From Gemmatimonadota bacterium (GTDB lineage: Bacteria > Gemmatimonadota > Gemmatimonadetes > Gemmatimonadales > GWC2-71-9), in NCBI GenBank assembly GCA_003220985.1, contig QHTY01000167.1, forward strand, positions 1 through 16,477: a DNA stretch of 16,477 nucleotides, written 5' to 3'. Positions 6,901 through 14,036 of the stretch are shown here, one piece after another. A program made the translations under genes and the position numbers. The stretch's first letter is position 1, and every line of letters begins with the position of its first letter. Below the pieces are notes generated by a model, which did no database searches, was not told the origin of the DNA, and saw only the letters and a program-made list of their open reading frames with translations.

Positions 6901-7922
6901 TTTCCGGCGAGCACGGCTCGGGCGAAGGCCACGTCCTGCTTGGAGCCGATGATCAGCGGTGTGCGTTGATGCAGCGCGGTCGGCTGGATGTCGAGGATGT
7001 CGCGCTCCCCGTGGATACCCGCCCCGCCGGCCTGCTCGACGACGAACGCGAGCGGCGCCGCCTCATACAGCAGGCGCAGCTTTCCCTGCGGAGCATTGGT
7101 GTCGGCCGGATAGAGATACTCGCCCCCCGACATCAGGTTGCGGTGGATGTCCGCCACGAGGGAGCCGATGTAGCGCGCGTTCTTCGCCTCGACCCGTCCA
7201 CTGTCGCCGTTCTTGAAGGCGCCCACGACACGCTGCACGGCGGGTGCCCATTTGTTCCAGTGACTCTCGTTGACGCTGTAGTACGTGCCGACGTCGGGCG
7301 ACCGGATGTCGGGGTGCGACAGCAGAAACTCACCGATGGTGGGATCGAGGGTGAAGCCGTGCACGCCCTGCCCCGTTGTGTACACGAGCATGGTACTGGA
7401 GCCATAGAGGATGTAGCCGGCGGCGACCTGGGCGCGGCCTTTCTGCAGACAGTCGGCGAGCGAACCGGGACCTTTCTTCGTAACTCTGCGCCGGTGAATG
7501 GAAAAGATCGTGCCGATGGAGACGTTGACGCCGATGTTGGTCGAGCCGTCGAGCGGATCGTACATCAGCACGTACTTACCGCCGCGCCGATCCTCGCGTA
7601 TCGGCAGGGGAATCGGGTGCTCGTCTTCCTCCGAGGCGACGACGCACACGCGGCCCGTGTGCTCGACGCTGTGCCGCACGGTCTCGTTGGCGAACACGTC
7701 CAGCTTCTGTTGCACCTCGCCCTGGACGTTGATCGCACCGAACTCGCCCAGGATATCGGTCAGCCCGGCGCGGCGTACCTGGCGGGAGATGATCTTCGCG
7801 GCGAGGCACAAATCATAGAGCAGGTTCGACAGCTCGCCCGTCGCCTCCGGGTGGAGCCGCTCCTGCTCCATGATAAAGCGCTCAATCGTGATGACCGACG
7901 TCGGCGATTGCGAGCGTGCCAT
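6897..7922 (-). CDS. fbp: Fructose-1,6-bisphosphatase, class I
   Basis: Hydrolyses fructose-1,6-bisphosphate to fructose-6-phosphate in gluconeogenesis, in the cytoplasm. The 341-residue length is normal. Recognisable parts are the N-terminal TIERFIMEQERLHPEATGEL, acidic metal ligands in ASEEDEHP (Glu98, Glu99), the core YDPLDGSTNIGVNVSIGTIF (Asp122, Asp125), DIHRNLMSGGEYLYP and EAAPLAFVVEQAGG. I chose ATG 7922 (MARSQSPTSVITIERF) because the family's conserved N-terminus starts before the next internal Met. This start lies inside the comEC gene and gives a 41-nt overlap. No strong ribosome site is visible, so translation probably depends on readthrough by ribosomes finishing comEC. The frame is open further up to 8024, but that part is comEC shadow. 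The stop overlaps the mutase GTG start. Confidence 0.95.
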   Translation of the reverse strand: MARSQSPTSVITIERFIMEQERLHPEATGELSNLLYDLCLAAKIISRQVRRAGLTDILGEFGAINVQGEVQQKLDVFANETVRHSVEHTGRVCVVASEEDEHPIPLPIREDRRGGKYVLMYDPLDGSTNIGVNVSIGTIFSIHRRRVTKKGPGSLADCLQKGRAQVAAGYILYGSSTMLVYTTGQGVHGFTLDPTIGEFLLSHPDIRSPDVGTYYSVNESHWNKWAPAVQRVVGAFKNGDSGRVEAKNARYIGSLVADIHRNLMSGGEYLYPADTNAPQGKLRLLYEAAPLAFVVEQAGGAGIHGERDILDIQPTALHQRTPLIIGSKQDVAFARAVLAGK

Positions 7923-10077
7923 GACTCGAGACGGTGAAGGTGATCGTACCCCGCTGATCGGTGCGGAGCACGGTGACGCCATGTTCTCGTAGCCGCGCGA
8001 GCGTCTCAGGCGCGGGATGCCCATAGCGATTCTTCGTTCCCACGCTGATGACCGCCTCGGCCGGTTGCAGCTCGTCGAGCCAGCCGTTCGAGGTCGCGCC
8101 GCGTGACCCGTGATGTCCGACTTTCAGCAACGTCGCGCGCCCGACCCGTCCCGCGAGGCGCCCCTCCGTGGGGATTCCCGCGTCACCGGCGAGCAGCAGG
8201 CGCGTGCCGCCGTAGGTGACGAGCAGCACGACCGATTCCTCGTTGATGTCCGTCTGGCTCACGGCCCAGGCGGAGTCCGGACTCAACACTTCGATCGCCA
8301 CGCCGTCAACGTTCAACCGATCGCCGCGGCGAGCGGGCCGCCACTCCGCGCCATCACTCTCGACCGCGCCGAGGAACCCGAGGTATCCCGCATCCGGTAC
8401 CGGCTGGCCGGGTTCGAGCACGTACGCCGGGTCGAACGCGTCGAGCACCGCCGGCAAGCCGCCGAAGTGATCGCGATGCGCGTGCGTGGCGACAACTGCC
8501 GCCAACTGCGTCGCCCCGTGGCTCCGGAGAAACGGCACGACGACGCGGCGGCCGGCATCCCCCTGCGGTCCCCGGGGCCCACCATCGATCAACACCCACC
8601 GCCCCGCCGGACTGCGCAGCGCAATCGCGTCGCCCTGGCCGACGTCAAGGAAACTTACGGTCAGGCACTGACAATCTGAAAGACGCCGCAGGGCGCCGAA
8701 AGACGCCCCAAGCGTCGCAAGCGCGGCGACGAATGCGAGCCGGGCCGCGATGGTCCAGCGCCGCCGCGGGGAGTTCCAGAGCCACCAGCCAAGGACAAGG
8801 ATTGTCAGCCACAGCGCGGCGGCCTGAGGGCCCGCGATCATGATGAAATGACCGCCGGGCAGCGCCGCCGCAGTTCGAGCGACGACGTCGAGCAGCGCCA
8901 GGCACAATCCCGCGCCAGCCGCCAGCCATCCGGACGAGAACAGCAGCGCGACCATGAGGCCGGGGACCGCGAGCCCCGCCAGCGGGATGGCGGCGAGGTT
9001 CGCCAGCACGCCGATCGGGGCGACGGTGCCGAATGCGTAGGCGGTGATCGGGGCGGTGAGGACTGTCGCCGCCGCCGCGGGCGCGAGCACGCGCACCAGC
9101 TTGGAGTGGCGCTCGGTCGCCCGCCCCGCCCAGATCACCGCCGCGACTGCGGCGACCGACAACCACGCGCCCACCGATTGCACGGACCAGGGGTCGCCGA
9201 GCATGACGCAGAACGCGGCGAGCGCGACCAGTCCTCTCGGCGCAACGACGCGCTGGCGCAGCTTTCCGATGTCCAACAAACCGAGCATGGCGGCTGAACG
9301 CGTCACGGGCGCGGGGAAGCCGAGCAGCCAGATGTAGGCGAGCATCACGGCCGTCCCCGCCACGAACCGCGGGCGCGGGCCCAGCCGGAGCCGCTTGAGC
9401 AGCACGCTCAGCCACGCAGCGAAGAAGCCGACGTGCAGGCCGGAGATCGACAACAGGTGGGCGAGCCCCGACCGCGTGTAGCGCTCGCGGAGCTCGGCGT
9501 CGAGCTCCGCGCGGCGCGCGATCACGAGGGCGTCGACGAGCGGCGCGCGGGTGCCAAACAGGCGCCGGCTGCGCTCGGCGATGCGATCGCGCAGTGCGCC
9601 ACGCCCGCGTCGCACCCCGTCGAGCTCACGCACGCGCCGGGCGACGAGTATTCCGCCGCGGGCGTCGGGGAGGAACCGTCCGGCGACGACCCAGATGGTG
9701 CCGCCGTGCGCGGCGTGACCGTCGGGCCAGCGAATCGTGAGGGAGCCACCGCATTGGCCGGCGTGGACAACCGCTTCGGCGACACCGCCGCTGGCGAGTA
9801 TCGGGTCGGTGAGCTGGACAACAGCGGAACGAGTGCGTGGCGTGTCGCCGGTCCATCGCCCAGCACACGACGCGTGTTGTTCGCGCCGCGCGGCCCCGCC
9901 CCACAACACGCCCGCCACGAGCATGACGCCGACCGCGGCGCCGAGCGGCGCGCGGCGTGACACCACACTAGCTCCGAGGAGCACGGGAAGAATCACTCCC
10001 CACTCCCCACGCCCCGAGAGCCCGGCCCAAAGGCCGACTCCGAACGCGATAGTGAGGTACAGGATCGGCGGGCGCAC
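7882..10077 (-). CDS. comEC: ComEC/Rec2 DNA uptake channel protein
   Basis: Inner-membrane channel that passes single-stranded DNA into the cytoplasm during natural transformation. The 731-residue protein has the full three-part layout. The N-terminal part has two hydrophobic segments and an OB-like soluble region (about 1-160). The competence domain (about 175-435) carries YTRSGLAHLLSISGLHVGFF and PVTRSAAML plus multiple membrane helices. The C-terminal metallo-beta-lactamase-like domain (about 472-731) carries FLDVGQGDAI, THAHRDHFGG (His532, His534, Asp536, His537), LLLAGDAG and KVGHHGSRGATS. All metal-site motifs look intact, so the nuclease-like domain may be active. It starts at GTG 10077, 12 nt after the ComFB-like gene, with only a weak AGG upstream. 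Its 3' end overlaps fbp. No comEA or pilus gene is in view. Confidence 0.95.
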   Translation of the reverse strand: MRPPILYLTIAFGVGLWAGLSGRGEWGVILPVLLGASVVSRRAPLGAAVGVMLVAGVLWGGAARREQHASCAGRWTGDTPRTRSAVVQLTDPILASGGVAEAVVHAGQCGGSLTIRWPDGHAAHGGTIWVVAGRFLPDARGGILVARRVRELDGVRRGRGALRDRIAERSRRLFGTRAPLVDALVIARRAELDAELRERYTRSGLAHLLSISGLHVGFFAAWLSVLLKRLRLGPRPRFVAGTAVMLAYIWLLGFPAPVTRSAAMLGLLDIGKLRQRVVAPRGLVALAAFCVMLGDPWSVQSVGAWLSVAAVAAVIWAGRATERHSKLVRVLAPAAAATVLTAPITAYAFGTVAPIGVLANLAAIPLAGLAVPGLMVALLFSSGWLAAGAGLCLALLDVVARTAAALPGGHFIMIAGPQAAALWLTILVLGWWLWNSPRRRWTIAARLAFVAALATLGASFGALRRLSDCQCLTVSFLDVGQGDAIALRSPAGRWVLIDGGPRGPQGDAGRRVVVPFLRSHGATQLAAVVATHAHRDHFGGLPAVLDAFDPAYVLEPGQPVPDAGYLGFLGAVESDGAEWRPARRGDRLNVDGVAIEVLSPDSAWAVSQTDINEESVVLLVTYGGTRLLLAGDAGIPTEGRLAGRVGRATLLKVGHHGSRGATSNGWLDELQPAEAVISVGTKNRYGHPAPETLARLREHGVTVLRTDQRGTITFTVSSHGTLAIADVGHHD

Positions 10078-10089
10078 CGCCGGCCTAGA

Positions 10090-10374
10090 CTACAGCTGCG
10101 TGGGTTTCGCTCCGCAGCGGGGGGCGAGGGCGACTTTGCGGAATCCTTCGAGCAACGCGACGTCCAGCTTGGCTTTCTCCTGATCGCTGTGCAGGGACAA
10201 CTCGGTCAGGATTTCGCCCTGGCGGGTCGACACATAATGCGGGCTCAGGCGGTTGAGGGCGAAGACGAGCACATCGCCGCGGCAGGTGTCGCAGCCGCAA
10301 AATCTCGGGAAGGAGTCGCGCAGGCTTTCGTATTCGCTCTGGACGACTTCCATTGTCACGTTCGTTACCGCCAC
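10090..10374 (-). CDS. ComFB-like late competence family protein
   Basis: A 94-residue cytoplasmic protein with the ComFB-family pattern: an acidic N-terminal helix, then a Cys cluster C26-x-C28-x2-C31 in FPRFCGCDTCRGDVL, followed by ALNRLSPHYVSTRQGEI. A fourth Cys (C87) sits near the C-terminus. Bacillus ComFB binds zinc through cysteines, and cyanobacterial ComFB-type proteins have been reported as c-di-GMP receptors linked to competence. Assignment here rests on motif recognition. The GTG start (10374) overlaps the miaB stop by 10 nt and has GGTGAGG just upstream. The gene stands directly before comEC, which supports a competence-related role. An internal ATG (codon 8) is an alternative start. 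Length is normal for the family. Confidence 0.75.
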   Translation of the reverse strand: MAVTNVTMEVVQSEYESLRDSFPRFCGCDTCRGDVLVFALNRLSPHYVSTRQGEILTELSLHSDQEKAKLDVALLEGFRKVALAPRCGAKPTQL

Positions 10375-11696
10375 GCGACCTCACCCCCTGACCTGGCAAG
10401 AACACCATAGTCGTCAAGGGGCCAGGCCGTGAACGTCGAGCCGGTCGTCCCGGTGAAGCGCACGTGCCGGTACGTTCCGATCCAGTCGGGAGGGCCCTCG
10501 AGCAGCGCGATCTTGTTCGTGCGCGTGCGCGCCTGCAGCAGGTCTCCGCGCTTCGCCGGCCCTTCGACCAGCACCTCGTGCGCAGAACCGACGAGCCCGA
10601 CGTTCTTCCGTTTCGCCACGCGCCGGACCACCTCGATGAGCCGGCCGATGCGCTCGGTCTTGGTCTCCTCCGAGACGTGATCCTTGATCTTGACCGCCGG
10701 CGTGCCCTCGCGGACGGAATACTTGAACGTGTACGCGTCGTCGAACGCGACTGCTTCGACGAGTGACAACGTCTCCTGGAAATCACCCTCGGTCTCGCCG
10801 GGGAATCCCACGATGATGTCGGTCGAGAGCGCGATCCCGGGCACGGTAGCGCGCAGCGCCGCCACAACGTCCAGGTACTGCCGGCGGTCGTAGCGTCGCA
10901 GCATCCGCTTGAGCGTGCGCGCGCTGCCGCTCTGCACCGGCAGATGCACGTGTTCGCAAACCGCGGGGGTCTCGGCCATCGCCGCGAGCACGCGCGGCGT
11001 GAAGTCGGTGGGATAGGGCGACGTGAACCGGAGGCGCCGAATGCCATCGACGGCACCCACGGCCCGGTCGGCGAAGTCGTGCTCGCCGTCGTGATAACTA
11101 TTGACTGTCTGGCCAAGAAGCGTGACCTCGCTGGTACCGCCGTGCGCCAACCGGGCGACCTCGCCCACCACGTCGGCCAACTTGCGGCTCCGCTCCGGGC
11201 CACGCGTCATCGGAACGATGCAGAAGGTGCACCGATAATCGCAGCCACGTTGGACCGTCACGAACGCTGAGATCGGGTTGTCGCGCACGGGGGGCACATC
11301 CTCGTAGTGCTCCCACTGCTTGAACTCGACCTCGGCGGCACGCTGACCATCGCGCGCGCGCGCGATGAGCTCGGGCAGCGCCCGGTAGCCGTCTGGACCG
11401 ATCACGAGATCCACCTGCGGCACGCTGGCCAAGAGTTTTGGTCCCAGACGTTGTGCCATGCAGCCCACGACCCCCATCACGTCACCCGGCCGTTTGTAGC
11501 GCTTCAACTCACCCATGCGACCGAGGACTCGTTGCTCGGCGTGATCGCGCACGGCGCACGTGTTGATCAGCAACACGTCCGCGACGGCCGGATCGTCGGT
11601 CCGCACGTATCCATCACGTCCCAGGACGCCGAACATCAGCTCGGAATCCGAGACGTTCATCTGACAGCCGTAGGTCTCGATGTAGACGCGCCGCAT
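10365..11696 (-). CDS. miaB: tRNA-2-methylthio-N6-dimethylallyladenosine synthase MiaB
   Basis: Radical-SAM enzyme that adds a methylthio group to i6A37 of tRNAs reading UNN codons. The 443-residue protein starts MRRVYIETYGCQMNVSDSE. The auxiliary Fe-S cluster ligands are Cys11, Cys47 (INTCAVRDHAEQR) and Cys79 (VVGCMAQR). The radical-SAM cluster is Cys152-x3-Cys156-x2-Cys159 in QRGCDYRCTFCIVPMTRG. TSPYPTDF, HLPVQSGS and DIIVGFPGETE follow, and a TRAM-like RNA-binding domain (about 370-435) closes the protein. ATG 11696 comes 1 nt after the mtaB stop, so the two methylthiotransferases are almost certainly co-translated. YGCQMN and the C-terminal TRAM segment separate it from the MtaB and RimO branches. 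Confidence 0.95.
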   Translation of the reverse strand: MRRVYIETYGCQMNVSDSELMFGVLGRDGYVRTDDPAVADVLLINTCAVRDHAEQRVLGRMGELKRYKRPGDVMGVVGCMAQRLGPKLLASVPQVDLVIGPDGYRALPELIARARDGQRAAEVEFKQWEHYEDVPPVRDNPISAFVTVQRGCDYRCTFCIVPMTRGPERSRKLADVVGEVARLAHGGTSEVTLLGQTVNSYHDGEHDFADRAVGAVDGIRRLRFTSPYPTDFTPRVLAAMAETPAVCEHVHLPVQSGSARTLKRMLRRYDRRQYLDVVAALRATVPGIALSTDIIVGFPGETEGDFQETLSLVEAVAFDDAYTFKYSVREGTPAVKIKDHVSEETKTERIGRLIEVVRRVAKRKNVGLVGSAHEVLVEGPAKRGDLLQARTRTNKIALLEGPPDWIGTYRHVRFTGTTGSTFTAWPLDDYGVLARSGGEVAWR

Positions 11697-11697
11697 G

Positions 11698-12927
11698 CTA
11701 GTTGACCGTCACCTCGAACCGGGGACGCCCGTCCCACAGGTCCGTATCAAGATAGATGCTCAAATAATCTTCCGTCATCACCTCCAGGCGGCCCTGGTGA
11801 CGGCCGGAAACGACGCCATCAGCCGTCTGCCCTCTGCGGCGCGCTCGGTAGGCTGCCGCTTTCGCCTCGCCCACCGCACGCAGCTCCCGCGCGCGCTCAC
11901 GGATGACTTGCGGCCGAAGCTGACCGGAAAGACGAGCCGCAGCGGCATCGGGACGCACGGAGAATGGAAAGACATGCAAATACGTAAACGGCAGGGCGTG
12001 TAACAGCGCGAGGGAGGCGTGGTGATCGGCGTCTGTCTCGCCGGGAAAGCCCGCGATCACGTCGGCGCCTAAACCAAACACAGGCAGCCGCTCCGCCAAC
12101 CACTCGAGCCGCGCGCGATACGACTCCGCCGTGTACCAGTGCCGGCCCATACGTTTCAGAACACGGTTCGAGCCCGACTGCAACGGCGCGTGCAGGTGCG
12201 CGGCGAGATTCCTTGGCGCCTCGATCAAAAGACGAGCAAGCGTGTCGTCGACTTCGGTGGCCTCGACGCTCGACAGCCGAAACCGGACGGCCGGGACGGC
12301 GTCGATCAGGACCTCGACCAATTGTCCGAGCGAACGCACGACGCACGACGCACCACGCACGTCCGTTCCGTACGTCCCGATGTGCACGCCGGTCAGCACG
12401 ATCTCCGCATGGTGCTCCGCCAGCGCACGCGCTTCTGCGACGAGCTCGGCGACCGGCCGCGAGCGATTGTTGCCGCGCGCGAGCGTCGTCGCGCAAAACG
12501 TGCAGTGCTCATCGCACCCATCCTGGATCTTGAGGAGGGCCCTGGTCTTGCCAGTCGTTCCCCCTCTCCGTGAAACGGAGAGGGGGTCAGGGGGTGAGGT
12601 CAACCCCGCCGCCCGCAACACCATCGCCGGATCCGCATTGGCCACCACCGCGCGCACCGAAGGCAACGCGGCGATCGTCCCGTCGTCCAGCGCCGCCGCG
12701 CAGCCCATCACGATCGTCTGCGCGCCACTCGCCTTGGCGATGTGGCGCACGAAACGGCGCAACTTGACTTCACTCTCGCTCGTGACGGTGCAGGAGTTGA
12801 CGACGGCGATATCCGCGAGCGCAGGATCATCCACGGCGACGCCGCCGCTCTCATCAAATGCCTGGCGCACGCGCTCGGTGTCGTACTGGTTGGCCTTGCA
12901 CCCGAAGGTGTGGAAATAAACCTTCAC
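11698..12927 (-). CDS. mtaB: tRNA (N6-threonylcarbamoyladenosine-37) methylthiotransferase MtaB
   Basis: Radical-SAM enzyme converting t6A37 to ms2t6A37 in tRNAs reading ANN codons. The 409-residue product starts at GTG 12927, overlapping the preceding barrel gene stop (GTGA). MtaB-type FGCKANQYD has Cys10; further auxiliary ligands are Cys46 (NSCTVTSESE) and Cys76 (MGCAA). The radical-SAM motif is Cys138-x3-Cys142-x2-Cys145 in IQDGCDEHCTFC. ADVIAGFPGETD and HVFPFS are also typical. Two short repeats are translated inside the gene: a hairpin repeat in the linker between the N-terminal and radical-SAM domains (residues about 110-124) and a heptamer array (residues about 189-199). The frame is open upstream to 13233, but that region is the barrel gene in another frame and shows no homology-like start. 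Length is slightly below many MtaB proteins. Confidence 0.93.
   Translation of the reverse strand: MKVYFHTFGCKANQYDTERVRQAFDESGGVAVDDPALADIAVVNSCTVTSESEVKLRRFVRHIAKASGAQTIVMGCAAALDDGTIAALPSVRAVVANADPAMVLRAAGLTSPPDPLSVSRRGGTTGKTRALLKIQDGCDEHCTFCATTLARGNNRSRPVAELVAEARALAEHHAEIVLTGVHIGTYGTDVRGASCVVRSLGQLVEVLIDAVPAVRFRLSSVEATEVDDTLARLLIEAPRNLAAHLHAPLQSGSNRVLKRMGRHWYTAESYRARLEWLAERLPVFGLGADVIAGFPGETDADHHASLALLHALPFTYLHVFPFSVRPDAAAARLSGQLRPQVIRERARELRAVGEAKAAAYRARRRGQTADGVVSGRHQGRLEVMTEDYLSIYLDTDLWDGRPRFEVTVN
12334..12361. repeat. Heptamer tandem repeat ACGCACG x4 inside mtaB
   Basis: Four consecutive 7-nt units (12334-12340, 12341-12347, 12348-12354, 12355-12361) read ACGCACG, with one C-for-G change at the end of the third. 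On the coding strand the unit reads CGTGCGT and encodes part of TDVRGASCVVRSLG. This falls in a loop of the radical-SAM domain just after LTGVHIGTYG, where relatives vary in length. Because 7 is not a multiple of 3, gain or loss of one unit would shift the frame. Confidence 0.75.
12560..12600. repeat. Palindromic dispersed-type repeat inserted in frame in mtaB
   Basis: A perfect 11-bp inverted repeat (12560-12570 with 12576-12586, loop TGAAA) is followed by TCAGGGGGTGAGG up to 12600. On the minus strand it reads CCTCACCCCCTGACC and then the GC-rich hairpin. It is translated as roughly LTSPPDPLSVSRRGG. I recognise this from memory as a type of repeat scattered in many high-GC genomes. It sits in the linker before the TRALLKIQDGCD region of mtaB and does not break the frame. 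Confidence 0.8.
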
Positions 12928-14036
12928 GGCCGCACCGTCAGTCCCACCAGGAACGTCCAGACCCGTTCGTTGAGCCCCGTGCCCTTGCGCTCGAGACGCT
13001 CGAGGCCAATGTCGAGCCGGCCGCGGCCGCCGGAAAACTGTCGTCCCAGCCCCGCAGAGTAGCCGACCTCGCTCGGCGCCTTGCCGATGCCGAACGGAAG
13101 CTGTCCACCGCGCACACCGAAGCGGATCGGCGTTCCCAACGAGCCGATCTCGGCCCCGACCGACCAATTGAACGTGTCGTGCACGGTCGAATCCGCGCTT
13201 CCCCCGGTCGACGCCGCCGCCCAATTGCGCCACATCACGGTTCCCGCGAGGCTCGCCTGGGTTCCCGCCCGCCAGAGCACGCCCGCCCCATACGTGAGCG
13301 GCAGTTCGCTGTTGGCGACCTCGCGGCCGCCGAGGTCCGCGCGAAGTCTCGTGTCGGACCGAACCCAGCCGGCCAAGCGCAAATCCCGCGTCACGTCGAG
13401 CAGCAGGCTCGCCGAGCCGCCCTTCCCGGAGTACGCCACCTCGTCGCGAGCGGTCGAGGTGCGGTAGTTCGTGCTGTCGGCGAAGGTTCGGGTGGCCACG
13501 ACTCGTGTGGAACCGGTGAGCAGATGGAAGCCCAGGCCGAGCGCGATGCGACTATGGAGTCGGGCGGCGGCCGCGAGCCGGAGGTCCGAGACCGCGCCAT
13601 CGCTCGTGATCTCGTCCGTGATCGGCTCTTGCACGCCCCGCAGGTCGATCGTGTCCTGGAGCCGTATTCCAAATGTGCGGTCGAGATAGGTCGCAAAGCC
13701 GCCACCCACCACGATGCGACGCGTCACCGGCCCGGCGATGACGAGCGCGGGAAACCGTGTCCCCCGGAGCGAGGCCTGCGCGCCGCCCGTGGGCTCGAGC
13801 GTCCGCCACGAGGTCCCGCCGGCGATACTCGCGCTCATGCGCCGCGCATCCGCGAGCGACGCATCGGTGAGGGGCGAGAACGGATCGAACGGTGCGAACG
13901 CGCCGCCCGTGGTGCGCGCCCGGACGCTCTCCCATTTGCCGGGCGTACCCAGACCCTTGATACCGAATTGCGAGTCCTGCGCAGCCAGGTGGCCGGCCGC
14001 CAGGAGCGCCAGGCATATCAGCGCCGCGGTCTTCAT
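12924..14036 (-). CDS. Putative outer-membrane beta-barrel protein, function unknown
   Basis: A 370-residue exported protein beginning MKTAALICLALLAAGHLAAQ, a clear signal peptide with cleavage after HLAAQ or LAA. The mature part is Gly- and Ser/Thr-rich with many alternating strand-like stretches (RRIVVGGGFATYLDRTFGI, RLHSRIALGLGFHLLTGS, GSASLLLDVTRDLRLAGWVR, YGAGVLWRAGTQASLAGTV, FLVGLTVRP). This suits an outer-membrane barrel of 12-16 strands, perhaps distantly like FadL-type transporters. Its start (ATG 14036) overlaps the lipoprotein stop by ATGA and its stop overlaps the mtaB GTG by four bases. That makes it part of the deoB-cdd-mtaB-miaB run and suggests a functional pair with the lipoprotein. 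The longer frame up to 14225 is inside the lipoprotein gene and is rejected. No family is firmly recognised. Confidence 0.82.
   Translation of the reverse strand: MKTAALICLALLAAGHLAAQDSQFGIKGLGTPGKWESVRARTTGGAFAPFDPFSPLTDASLADARRMSASIAGGTSWRTLEPTGGAQASLRGTRFPALVIAGPVTRRIVVGGGFATYLDRTFGIRLQDTIDLRGVQEPITDEITSDGAVSDLRLAAAARLHSRIALGLGFHLLTGSTRVVATRTFADSTNYRTSTARDEVAYSGKGGSASLLLDVTRDLRLAGWVRSDTRLRADLGGREVANSELPLTYGAGVLWRAGTQASLAGTVMWRNWAAASTGGSADSTVHDTFNWSVGAEIGSLGTPIRFGVRGGQLPFGIGKAPSEVGYSAGLGRQFSGGRGRLDIGLERLERKGTGLNERVWTFLVGLTVRP

Noticed and set aside
5296..6969. 557-codon open frame on the plus strand
   Set aside because: It lies opposite the methylmalonyl-CoA mutase gene, whose protein is clearly homologous throughout. 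The plus-strand product is Arg/His-rich with no recognisable motif, typical of an antisense shadow in high-GC DNA.
6966..7937. 323-codon open frame on the plus strand
   Set aside because: Antisense to fbp, which is conserved over its full length.
11350..11368. GC-alternating palindromic run in miaB as a regulatory or Z-DNA site
   Set aside because: It encodes the ordinary Ala/Arg-rich segment IARARDG in a high-GC gene and has no other sign of function.
12928..13233. Upstream extension of the mtaB frame by about 100 codons
   Set aside because: The extension lies inside the barrel gene in another frame and is Arg/Gly-rich. The FGCKANQYD motif should be near the N-terminus, and GTG 12927 gives exactly that.
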